Both the position numbers and the translations under genes were made by a program. From CBDFNC01 sp965249895 (GTDB taxonomy: Bacteria > Pseudomonadota > Gammaproteobacteria > Enterobacterales > CBDFNC01), in assembly GCA_965249895.1 (NCBI GenBank), contig CBDFNC010000001.1:1-64000 (forward strand): a stretch of 64,000 bases of DNA, given 5' to 3'. Each line of letters begins with the position of its first letter. Position 1 is the first letter of the stretch. Under the pieces are notes generated by a model. That model saw nothing but the letters and a program-made list of their open reading frames with translations, searched no databases and was not told where the DNA came from. Positions 17,617-24,767 of this stretch are shown in pieces.

Positions 17617-18858
17617 ATGACAGATCTTCGTCAACAAGCCCTTGACTACCACGCAAATCCTGTCCCTGGTAAAATCAGTATCGAACTCACTAAACCGGCA
17701 GAAACAGCAAAGGACCTGGCGCTTGCTTATAGTCCGGGCGTCGCTGAACCAGTAAAAGAAATCGCCACCAATCCTGATGACGCCTATAAATATACGGCTA
17801 AGGGGAACCTGGTTGCTGTCATTACCAATGGTACTGCGATATTGGGATTAGGAAACTTAGGGCCCCTTGCTTCTAAGCCAGTTATGGAAGGTAAGTCTCT
17901 GTTGTTCAAGCGTTTTGCTGGTCTGGATTCCATCGATATCGAAGTGAAGCACAGGACTACAGAAGAATTCGTCAACACTGTTGCCAATATTGCAGATACG
18001 TTTGGTGGTATTAACCTGGAAGATATCAAAGCCCCCGAGTGTTTTGAGATTGAGAAAGCATTGATCCAACGCTGTAGTATCCCGGTTTTCCACGATGATC
18101 AGCATGGTACAGCCATAGTGACGGCTGCGGGTATGATCAATGCGCTGGAAATCCAGGGTAAGAGAATTGAAGATGCAACTATTGTATGTATGGGGGCAGG
18201 GGCAGCTGCTATCGCCTGTATGGAAATGCTGATCAAGTGCGGGGCCATGCGAGAAAAGATTTATATGCTGGACCGCAAAGGGGTGATCCACACTCGTCGT
18301 GATGACTTAAATGAATACAAGCAGTTATTTGCTAATAATACAGATAAGCGCACCTTGGAAGATGTTATTGAAGGTGCCGATGTGTTTGTTGGTGTATCTG
18401 GCCCGGATGTATTACCGCCGGAAGCAGTAAAATTGATGTCGGAAAAACCCATTATTTTTGCGTGCTCTAATCCTGATCCTGAAATTAAACCTGAACTGGC
18501 TCATGATGCCCGTAACGACTTGATTATGGCTACAGGTCGCAGCGACTACCCAAACCAGGTAAACAACGTACTTTGTTTCCCATTTATTTTCCGCGGAGCA
18601 TTAGACGTTCGTGCTAAAGCGATTAGCGATGAAATGAAAGTTGCGGCGGTTAACGCTATTTCTGCATTGGCCAAAGAGCCCGTGCCACAGGAAGTATTAA
18701 CCGCCAGCGGGGTAGAAAGCTTAGAGTTCGGCCCCGACTATATAATTCCAAAACCTATGGACCCTCGTCTGCTACCTCAAGTCGCACGAGCGGTGGCTGA
18801 AGCTGCGGTAGAGTCCGGCGTGGCGCAAATCGAATTACCTGAAAATTATATGTGTTAA
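17617..18858 (+). CDS. Malic enzyme (oxaloacetate-decarboxylating malate dehydrogenase)
   Basis: Oxidatively decarboxylates malate to pyruvate, giving NAD(P)H and linking the TCA cycle to pyruvate. The N-terminal malic domain includes AYSPGVAEPVKEI, the catalytic Lys region in GNLGPLASKPVMEGK and the metal-binding ED/D set (LEDIKAPECFEIE, FHDDQHGTAIV). The NAD(P)-binding half has GAGAAAIA. At 413 residues it is the short form that lacks the phosphotransacetylase-like domain of E. coli MaeB. Cofactor preference is not determinable by eye. It is a single-gene unit with a terminator directly after. Confidence 0.93.
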   Translation: MTDLRQQALDYHANPVPGKISIELTKPAETAKDLALAYSPGVAEPVKEIATNPDDAYKYTAKGNLVAVITNGTAILGLGNLGPLASKPVMEGKSLLFKRFAGLDSIDIEVKHRTTEEFVNTVANIADTFGGINLEDIKAPECFEIEKALIQRCSIPVFHDDQHGTAIVTAAGMINALEIQGKRIEDATIVCMGAGAAAIACMEMLIKCGAMREKIYMLDRKGVIHTRRDDLNEYKQLFANNTDKRTLEDVIEGADVFVGVSGPDVLPPEAVKLMSEKPIIFACSNPDPEIKPELAHDARNDLIMATGRSDYPNQVNNVLCFPFIFRGALDVRAKAISDEMKVAAVNAISALAKEPVPQEVLTASGVESLEFGPDYIIPKPMDPRLLPQVARAVAEAAVESGVAQIELPENYMC

Positions 18859-18877
18859 TGCATACTTTGGGTGAGAA

Positions 18878-18903
18878 AAAAGGGGCTGTTGAGCCCCTTT
18901 TTA
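18878..18903. terminator. Bidirectional terminator between malic enzyme and LRR gene
   Basis: GGGGCT-GTTG-AGCCCC stem flanked by A-run on the left and T-run on the right, so it can end both convergent genes. The LRR stop is directly adjacent. Confidence 0.9.
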
Positions 18904-20667
18904 TTATCTGCCTATTAGTTGTACGTCCTTGTCTACAGAGATAGCAGCAGCAGGATTAGCCCCGGTGAGGTTTACCTGAGTCAGGTCACGGTTACCGATC
19001 AGATTTAACTCTTCAAGCACCGCTAAACCACTGGCATCCAGGCTGGTTAACTTGTTCAACATCAGGCTCAGATGAGTGAGTTTGGTTGATTTTCTCACGT
19101 CCAGGTCGGTTAGCTGATTTGTGTCAGCCGTCAGCACAGTGAGATCGGTAAGCCGGCTCAAGTCCAACTCTGCGAGCTTGTTGCCCGAGACCTCTAGATT
19201 GGTGAGCTGGGTTAAGTTGCTCACATTAAGCTCTGAAATATCATTCCCCTGCACTGTGAGGTTCGTCAGTTGAGTCAAACCGCCTACTTCCAGTACAGCC
19301 AGGTCTTTATTACCTCCGGCGCTAAGTTCAGTTAGCTTGGTCAGGTGAGCTACATTCAGAGTGGTGAGTTTATTCCCGTCTATATATAGCTTAGTGAGTT
19401 TACCTAGCTTGCCTGTATCTAGCGCAACCAATTGGTTACTTGAAGCCCAAAGCTCGGTTAACTGAGTCAACTGACCAACATCCAAGGTTGTCAGGTTATT
19501 GCCAAATACCTCAAGTTTAGTCAGGTTAGTTAAATGGTTGACATCCAGAGTATCAAGGTTATTAAAACCCAGGTTTAATTTCGAAAGCTGAGTCAGCTTG
19601 CTCAAGTCCGGATTGCTAATACCACTATTTTTAGCGTCAAGCTCGGTCAATTGAGTTAAATGGCTAATATCCAGTGTGGTTAACGTGTTGTCAGACACGT
19701 TCAAAACTTTCAGTTGAGCCAGGTTACTGATATCCAGATCTGATAATTGACTCTTTTCAACCTTGAGTTCGGTCAGCTTGGTTAATTGGCTGACGTTCAG
19801 CTCGGTTAGCTTATTGTCAATCAGTTCAAGCTTGGTTAGTTTCGTCAAGTTGCTTACATCCAAACTAGAAAACTCATTTTCTCCGGCGTAAAGTTCGGTT
19901 AAGTTGATGAGGTGGTCGACATCCAGCTTTTTAAGTTTATTTTTTTTGACTATAAGTATGGTTAGTTTTGACTGATTACTCAGATCCAAGTCTGCCAATA
20001 GATTATCGCCCGCATAGAGGGTCTGTAACTCTGTCTGACTTGATAGATCCAGGTTGGTTAAGTCGTTATGGGTAATGCTCAGGTAAGTGAGCTTATTCAG
20101 GTTTTTAATATCTAAATTAGTTAACGGAATAAAGCGGGCTTTTAGGACTTCTAAGTTTGATAAGTTAGATACGTTCAGGTTAACCAACGGGTTGTTGGTG
20201 ACGTTCAGTTCCTTGAGATTTTTAAGCTTGCTAAGATCTAAGCTGGTTAACTTGTTGCTTGCTAGATCTAGTTTTTCCAGGTTAGTTAATTTACTGAGGT
20301 CAATGCTATTGAGAGATAGGCGATTGAGTTTCAGTGTTTTCAACTGGGTTAGTTTGCCGATATCCAGGTTGGTTGGCGAACTACTGTCAAGCGTTAGATG
20401 TTTAAGATTTGTAAGGTACTCAATGCCCGTGAAATCGACATCGAAAACTCTACTAAAATTCAGCTCCGTGATATCGAGTACATTGGCGGCAGTTATTGGA
20501 CTAGCTAATTTGTTTTCCAGCACTTTTTTTAATGTCGGGCTGATATTTAATTCGCCAGCGATATTGTCTGCTGGTGGAGTTGATGATCCGCCTCCGCCTC
20601 CGCCACATGCAGTCAAAGCCATCGCCATGGCAAAGGATATGGCGAGTGTACTTTTCATGTTTTTCAT
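18904..20667 (-). CDS. Leucine-rich-repeat lipoprotein, copy 1
   Basis: Predicted lipoprotein: hydrophobic signal ending in the lipobox LTAC, then a run of six Gly and SSTPP linker. The remainder is a leucine-rich repeat array of about 21-residue units (LTQLTELxxxxNxLxxLDVSx), more than 20 in number, to a short cap ending QLIGR. The array should form a curved solenoid for protein binding. With no Asp after the lipidated Cys, outer-membrane placement is expected. The start at 20667 (MKNMKST) is preferred to 20688 because AAGGG lies before it. It is the paralogue of the gene at 21156-22811, from a tandem duplication. The partner is unknown; bacterial LRR proteins often act in adhesion or host contact. 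Confidence 0.85.
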   Translation of the reverse strand: MKNMKSTLAISFAMAMALTACGGGGGGSSTPPADNIAGELNISPTLKKVLENKLASPITAANVLDITELNFSRVFDVDFTGIEYLTNLKHLTLDSSSPTNLDIGKLTQLKTLKLNRLSLNSIDLSKLTNLEKLDLASNKLTSLDLSKLKNLKELNVTNNPLVNLNVSNLSNLEVLKARFIPLTNLDIKNLNKLTYLSITHNDLTNLDLSSQTELQTLYAGDNLLADLDLSNQSKLTILIVKKNKLKKLDVDHLINLTELYAGENEFSSLDVSNLTKLTKLELIDNKLTELNVSQLTKLTELKVEKSQLSDLDISNLAQLKVLNVSDNTLTTLDISHLTQLTELDAKNSGISNPDLSKLTQLSKLNLGFNNLDTLDVNHLTNLTKLEVFGNNLTTLDVGQLTQLTELWASSNQLVALDTGKLGKLTKLYIDGNKLTTLNVAHLTKLTELSAGGNKDLAVLEVGGLTQLTNLTVQGNDISELNVSNLTQLTNLEVSGNKLAELDLSRLTDLTVLTADTNQLTDLDVRKSTKLTHLSLMLNKLTSLDASGLAVLEELNLIGNRDLTQVNLTGANPAAAISVDKDVQLIGR

Positions 20668-20903
20668 TACGTTGCCCTTAAATTCCATAACTTGGAAGTG
20701 AAATTAACTTGAATATCATTCAATTTTGATTTTTTTGGGTGTTTACTATAGGGAAGAATATATAGAGTTACAACTGTTCAAGAAATAAACTTTTCAGAAA
20801 GTGTAAGGAGATAAACTATATAAAATTCATTGGGTAAGAGCGGTGTCAGAAGAAAATGTAGTGTCAGAATGGGCCAGGAGGCAATACCGCCTCCTTAACA
20901 AAG

Positions 20904-20964
20904 CCTACTCGGCTTCAAAATCTTCGATTTCAATACCCAGCTTAGCCATGATCTCTTTGGCTTC
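20904..20964 (-). pseudogene. Leftover 3' end of metJ
   Basis: Encodes EAKEIMAKLGIEIEDFEAE and a stop, identical in protein to the C-terminus of the intact MetJ at 23048. The preceding codons do not match metJ. It marks the end of the tandem duplication unit. Confidence 0.9.
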
Positions 20965-21075
20965 TGGCTCGAACTCGAATATTTCATTTCCAAGTGGATC
21001 AAATTTTTTCTAGAAGAAACTGAGCATAATATCTTAGTAATAGAGCGAGAAGATAAGGTTTACCTAAGGGGTTAA
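20962..21075 (+). pseudogene. Possible C-terminal fragment of an unknown gene
   Basis: An open plus-strand frame from the metJ junction reads about 37 codons, including LELEYFISKWIKFFLEE and HNILVIEREDKVYLRG before a TAA at 21073. The composition looks like real protein (amphipathic, charged), but there is no start, so it would be a fragment trapped at the junction. I do not recognise the family. Confidence 0.35.
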
Positions 21076-21155
21076 CCGAGAGCCAAGAAATATACGAATA
21101 AGAAAAATGCCAGTCAGCTTAATTGACCGGCATAGCGCTGATTAGCCTCTTTTTA

Positions 21156-22811
21156 CTAGCGTCCGATTATTTGAACACCAGGGTCCACGTTAATGTTGGC
21201 GGTAGGGTTAGATCCTGTTAGGTTTACCTGAGTCAGCTTTGAATTGGCTTTCAGGTTCAAATCTTTAAGCTTGGGTAAGCCGCTGGCATCCAGGCTGGCT
21301 AAATCATTGTTTATCAGGTTCAGGTGAGTAAGCTCGGTTAATTTGCTAATTCTTAAACTAGTAAGCCGATTGGACGAAGCGTACAGTTTGGTAAGCGAGG
21401 TAAGTCGACTCAAGTCCAGCTCGGTGAGCTTGTTGCGCGAGAGCTCTAGCTCGCGAAGCCTTGTGAGGTTAGTAACATTTAACTCTGACATACCATTCGA
21501 CACCGCGTGGAGCCATTCCAAGTTAGCCAAACCTCCCACATCCAATTGGTTCAGGTCATTATTGGCGCTCACGCTAAGGCCGACCAGTTCAGTCAGTGGG
21601 GTTACATTCAGAGCGGTGAGTTGATTTGCATCTACATTTAGAAGAGTGAGTTTAGCTAGGTTGCTTACATCTAACTCGACCAGTTGATTAGCATAGGCCC
21701 AAAGTTCGGTTAAACGAGACATCTTGCTGACATCCAAGGTTGCCAGGTGATTTTCAGATACCCTGAGCTTAGTCAGGTTCGTTAAGTGACCGATATCCAG
21801 GCTTTCATATCCGTTTCCAGCAAGGTCTAATACAGAAAGCTGAGTTAATTTGCTCAGGTCGGGGTTGCTTATTCCACTGCTCGCAGCTTTAAGCGTGTTT
21901 AATTTTGTTAACTGGCCGATATCCAACTCCGTCAAATTGGTATCGGACACATCCAAGCTTTCCAGTTGAGTAAGCTTGCTGACATCCAGCGTTTCTAATT
22001 TGGGGTTTCCAGACAAGTTCAGCTTTTTGAGTTGTGTCAGGTTACTCACATCCAAACTCACAGGCCCATGACCTTGCGCATCGAGTTCAGTTAAGCTGAT
22101 TAACTGGCCAACATCAAGCTTGTTTAGGTAATGACCAGGTAAGTAAAGCTTGGTTAGTTGGGTCAGGTCACCATATACCAAATCGGTCCAGGGATTATCC
22201 TCGACATAGAGCTCGGTTAACTTGCTCTGCTGGCTGATATCCAGTTGTGTCAGGTCGTTTTGAGCGACATCTAATATGGTGAGTTCTGGCTGATTGCTTA
22301 GGTCCAGTTCAGTCAGCGAGTTATGATTTACCCTGAGGGTTTTCAGCTCTGTCTGATTCGATAAGTTCAATTCGCGCAAAAAAATGGTTCCGCGCAAATT
22401 CAAGTGTTCCAGCTTTGTTAAGGCGCTGAGGTCTATTTTTTTCCTGGGGCTATGTTGGAGGTTTAGGCTAGTTAACTGAGTTAGTTTACTGAGATCAAGG
22501 TTGGTTGACGCAGTTGCCTCAAGCTTCAATTCCTTAAGGTTGGTCAGGTAACCTAAGCCTGTAAAGTCAACATCTGTCCTGTTAAATACTTCCAGCTCCG
22601 TGATATCGAGTACATTGGCGGCTGTTATTGGACTACCTAATTTGTTTTCCAGCACTTTTTTTAATGTCGGGCTGATATTTAATTCGCCAGCGATATTGTC
22701 TGCTGGTGGAGTTGATGATCCGCCTCCGCCACATGCAGTCAAAGCCATCGCCATCGCTATCGCTATCGCTATCGCAAAGGGTATGACGAGTGTACTTTTC
22801 ATTTTTTTCAT
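21156..22811 (-). CDS. Leucine-rich-repeat lipoprotein, copy 2
   Basis: Paralogue of the preceding gene with the same architecture: signal peptide, lipobox LTAC, Gly-rich linker (four Gly), then about 21-residue leucine-rich repeats to a cap ending QIIGR. It is 551 residues and so about 36 shorter than copy 1, mostly from fewer residues in the array. The signal peptide's hydrophobic core is lengthened by Ile-Ala pairs encoded by a hexanucleotide repeat. The start at 22811 (MKKMKST) has AGGGG before it and matches copy 1. The N-terminal 90 residues and cap are more conserved between copies than the middle, suggesting divergence of the binding face. Function unknown. Confidence 0.85.
   Translation of the reverse strand: MKKMKSTLVIPFAIAIAIAMAMALTACGGGGSSTPPADNIAGELNISPTLKKVLENKLGSPITAANVLDITELEVFNRTDVDFTGLGYLTNLKELKLEATASTNLDLSKLTQLTSLNLQHSPRKKIDLSALTKLEHLNLRGTIFLRELNLSNQTELKTLRVNHNSLTELDLSNQPELTILDVAQNDLTQLDISQQSKLTELYVEDNPWTDLVYGDLTQLTKLYLPGHYLNKLDVGQLISLTELDAQGHGPVSLDVSNLTQLKKLNLSGNPKLETLDVSKLTQLESLDVSDTNLTELDIGQLTKLNTLKAASSGISNPDLSKLTQLSVLDLAGNGYESLDIGHLTNLTKLRVSENHLATLDVSKMSRLTELWAYANQLVELDVSNLAKLTLLNVDANQLTALNVTPLTELVGLSVSANNDLNQLDVGGLANLEWLHAVSNGMSELNVTNLTRLRELELSRNKLTELDLSRLTSLTKLYASSNRLTSLRISKLTELTHLNLINNDLASLDASGLPKLKDLNLKANSKLTQVNLTGSNPTANINVDPGVQIIGR
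22744..22773 (-). repeat. Hexanucleotide repeat in LRR copy 2 signal peptide
   Basis: Five 6-bp units on the plus strand (two GCCATC, three GCTATC), encoding alternating Ile/Met-Ala in the signal peptide core. Copy 1 has only about two units at the matching place (20618-20630). Changes of whole units stay in frame. Confidence 0.85.
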
Positions 22812-23047
22812 TACGTTACCCCTAAATTCCATAACTAGGAAGTGAAATTAACTTGAATATCATTTTATTTTAATATTTTGGGGTGTTCACTCTATTGAAG
22901 AATCTATAGGGTTACAACTGTTTAAGAAATAAACTTTTCAGAAAGTGTTGGGAGGTAAACCCTATAAAATTCATTGGGTAAGAGCGGTGGCAGAAAAAAA
23001 TGTACTGTCAGAAGGGCTAGGAGGCAATACCGCCTCCTTAACAAAGC

Positions 23048-23371
23048 TTACTCGGCTTCGAAATCTTCGATTTCAATACCCAGCTTAGCCATGATCTCTT
23101 TGGCTTCGGTCGGTATTGTGTCCGGCCTGTCTTTACGCAGGTCTTCATCATCCGGTAGTGGCTGACCCGTGTAGGCGTGCAGGAAGGCTTCGCACAAGAG
23201 TTCACTATTAGTAGCATGACGCAGGTTATTAACCTGTCGACGGGTCCGCTCATCCGTCAGTATTTTTAGTACCTTGAGTGGAATTGAAACAGTGATCTTT
23301 TTAACTTGTTCGCTTTTTTTGCCGTGTTCCGCATATGGGCTGATATATTCGCCGTTCCATTTAGTTGTCAT
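23048..23371 (-). CDS. metJ: Methionine repressor MetJ
   Basis: Ribbon-helix-helix repressor that binds tandem 8-bp met boxes with SAM as corepressor. The core from WNGEYISPYAEHGKKSEQVKK through RRQVNNLRHATNSELLCEAFLHA is nearly identical to E. coli MetJ. The operator-contacting beta strand is KKITVSI. 107 residues with ATG at 23371, preferred to the GTG one codon upstream. Divergent from metB across a 230-bp region with met boxes on both sides. The C-terminal tail (IEIEDFEAE) differs from enterics. Confidence 0.98.
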   Translation of the reverse strand: MTTKWNGEYISPYAEHGKKSEQVKKITVSIPLKVLKILTDERTRRQVNNLRHATNSELLCEAFLHAYTGQPLPDDEDLRKDRPDTIPTEAKEIMAKLGIEIEDFEAE

Positions 23372-23441
23372 CACTTGCTACCTAAACTGAAAATCCAGGC
23401 TATTTTAACCCCTACTTTTGGTGTAGGCAATCCAAAGGGAT

Positions 23442-23457
23442 AGATGCTTAGACGTCT
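23442..23457. promoter_or_regulatory. MetJ operator near metJ
   Basis: Two adjacent met boxes: AGATGCTT and a perfect AGACGTCT (23450-23457), on the metJ side of the metJ-metB intergenic region. Suggests autoregulation. Confidence 0.75.
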
Positions 23458-23479
23458 GCACTAATTTATCCTGCTGAAA

Positions 23480-23506
23480 TTGACTTATATCGGCCTAATT
23501 TATAAC
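23480..23506 (+). promoter_or_regulatory. Probable metB promoter
   Basis: TTGACT (23480-23485), 15-bp spacer, TATAAC (23501-23506). The spacer is short, but the placement directly upstream of the four-box MetJ operator is as expected for repression. Confidence 0.5.
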
Positions 23507-23509
23507 ACT

Positions 23510-23541
23510 AGGCGTTTAGACGTCTAGAAGTGTTGACGTCT
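23510..23541. promoter_or_regulatory. Four tandem met boxes upstream of metB
   Basis: Consecutive 8-mers AGGCGTTT, AGACGTCT, AGAAGTGT and TGACGTCT, all fitting the AGACGTCT consensus with one perfect copy. MetJ dimers bind such arrays cooperatively. It lies 60 bp upstream of the metB start, overlapping the probable transcription start. Confidence 0.88.
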
Positions 23542-23601
23542 TGGTTTGTGTGGCATAAAGTTGCTGATTTAAAATTAGCTGTTGTATTCAGGAGACGGTA
23601 G

Positions 23602-24765
23602 ATGGCGAAATATAAGCAGGCCACACAAGCAGTACGTTCAGGTATAGAGTCAGACAGCCAGCACGGTGCTGTGGTGCCTCCCATCTACTTAAGTACTAAT
23701 TATACTTTTTCAGACTATAACGAGGTTCGCGAGTTTGATTACAGCCGCTCCGGTAACCCGACCCGGGCGCTGCTCGGGGAAGCCATCGCCAAGTTAGAAA
23801 ATGGCAGTACCGGGGTGATCACCTGCTCAGGAATGGCCGCAGTGAATCTGATTACCGCCCTGCTATCGCCGGATGATCTGCTGATTGCTCCCCATGATTG
23901 TTATGGCGGCAGCTATCGCTTGTTTGACTGTAGTGCCAAGAAGAGGGCATTTAAGGTTGAATTTATCGATCAGGGAATCGATGAGCTGATTGATGCGGCT
24001 ATCGCCAAAAAACCTAAGATTGTCTGGTTGGAAACCCCCAGCAACCCTCTGCTGAGAGTGGTGGATATCCAGGCAATCTGTGACAAGGCTCATGCGGTGG
24101 GCGCTCTGGTGGTAGTGGATAACACCTTCCTCTCTCCGGTATTACAACAGCCACTGGAGCTTGGGGCGGATATCGTTGTGCATTCAACCACTAAGTACAT
24201 TAATGGTCATTCAGATGTCGTCGCCGGCGCCGTAGTGACTAAGGATGCCGAGCTGGGTGAAGAGCTGACATGGTGGGCAAACTGCCTTGGTTTAACCGGC
24301 TCTCCGTTTGATTCCTACCTGGCGTTACGGGGTATTCGCACCCTGGCTCCGCGGATTAAAACCCATCAGGAAAATGCCAACGCCATTATTGACTACCTGA
24401 AGACTCAGCCCTTAGTTAGCACTATTTACCACCCCAGCTTGCCGGAGCATCCGGGGCATGAAATTGCCGCGCGTCAGCAAAAAGACTTTGGCTCTATGTT
24501 TAGTTTTGATATAGATACAGATGAAGCCGGATTAAGAGTATTTTTTAAAGCGTTAGAGCTATTCTCCCTGGCCGAGTCTTTGGGTGGGGTCGAGAGCCTG
24601 GTTGCACACCCGGCGACAATGACGCACAGAGCTATGGATGAAGCTGCCCGTCATGAGGCGGGAATATTTGATACCTTAATACGCATTTCTGCTGGTCTGG
24701 AAGACGCCGAAGATTTGGTGGCCGATCTGGACAATGCCTTTAAAGCGATCGCCCAAGAGAGATAA
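23602..24765 (+). CDS. metB: Cystathionine gamma-synthase
   Basis: PLP enzyme that condenses an O-acyl-homoserine with cysteine to give cystathionine in methionine synthesis. The PLP lysine is in HSTTKYINGHSDVVAG, the phosphate-binding loop is in CSGMAAVN, and the substrate site arginine region is near the C-terminus. 387 residues matches E. coli MetB. A GAGACGG sequence precedes the ATG. It is 2 bp from metL, forming the metBL operon under MetJ. The related cystathionine beta-lyase is less likely given the partner gene. Confidence 0.95.
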   Translation: MAKYKQATQAVRSGIESDSQHGAVVPPIYLSTNYTFSDYNEVREFDYSRSGNPTRALLGEAIAKLENGSTGVITCSGMAAVNLITALLSPDDLLIAPHDCYGGSYRLFDCSAKKRAFKVEFIDQGIDELIDAAIAKKPKIVWLETPSNPLLRVVDIQAICDKAHAVGALVVVDNTFLSPVLQQPLELGADIVVHSTTKYINGHSDVVAGAVVTKDAELGEELTWWANCLGLTGSPFDSYLALRGIRTLAPRIKTHQENANAIIDYLKTQPLVSTIYHPSLPEHPGHEIAARQQKDFGSMFSFDIDTDEAGLRVFFKALELFSLAESLGGVESLVAHPATMTHRAMDEAARHEAGIFDTLIRISAGLEDAEDLVADLDNAFKAIAQER

Positions 24766-24767
24766 GC

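Larger units (their letters stand above)
20689..21155. other. Duplication junction between the two LRR genes
   Basis: 20689-20962 matches the leader of LRR copy 2 and its continuation into the 3' end of metJ (22833-23108), with scattered substitutions. The match ends at about 20962 inside metJ-derived sequence. 20962-21075 then carries unrelated sequence that reads as a short open frame on the plus strand. The last 80 bp belong to the downstream flank of LRR copy 2. Confidence 0.8.
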
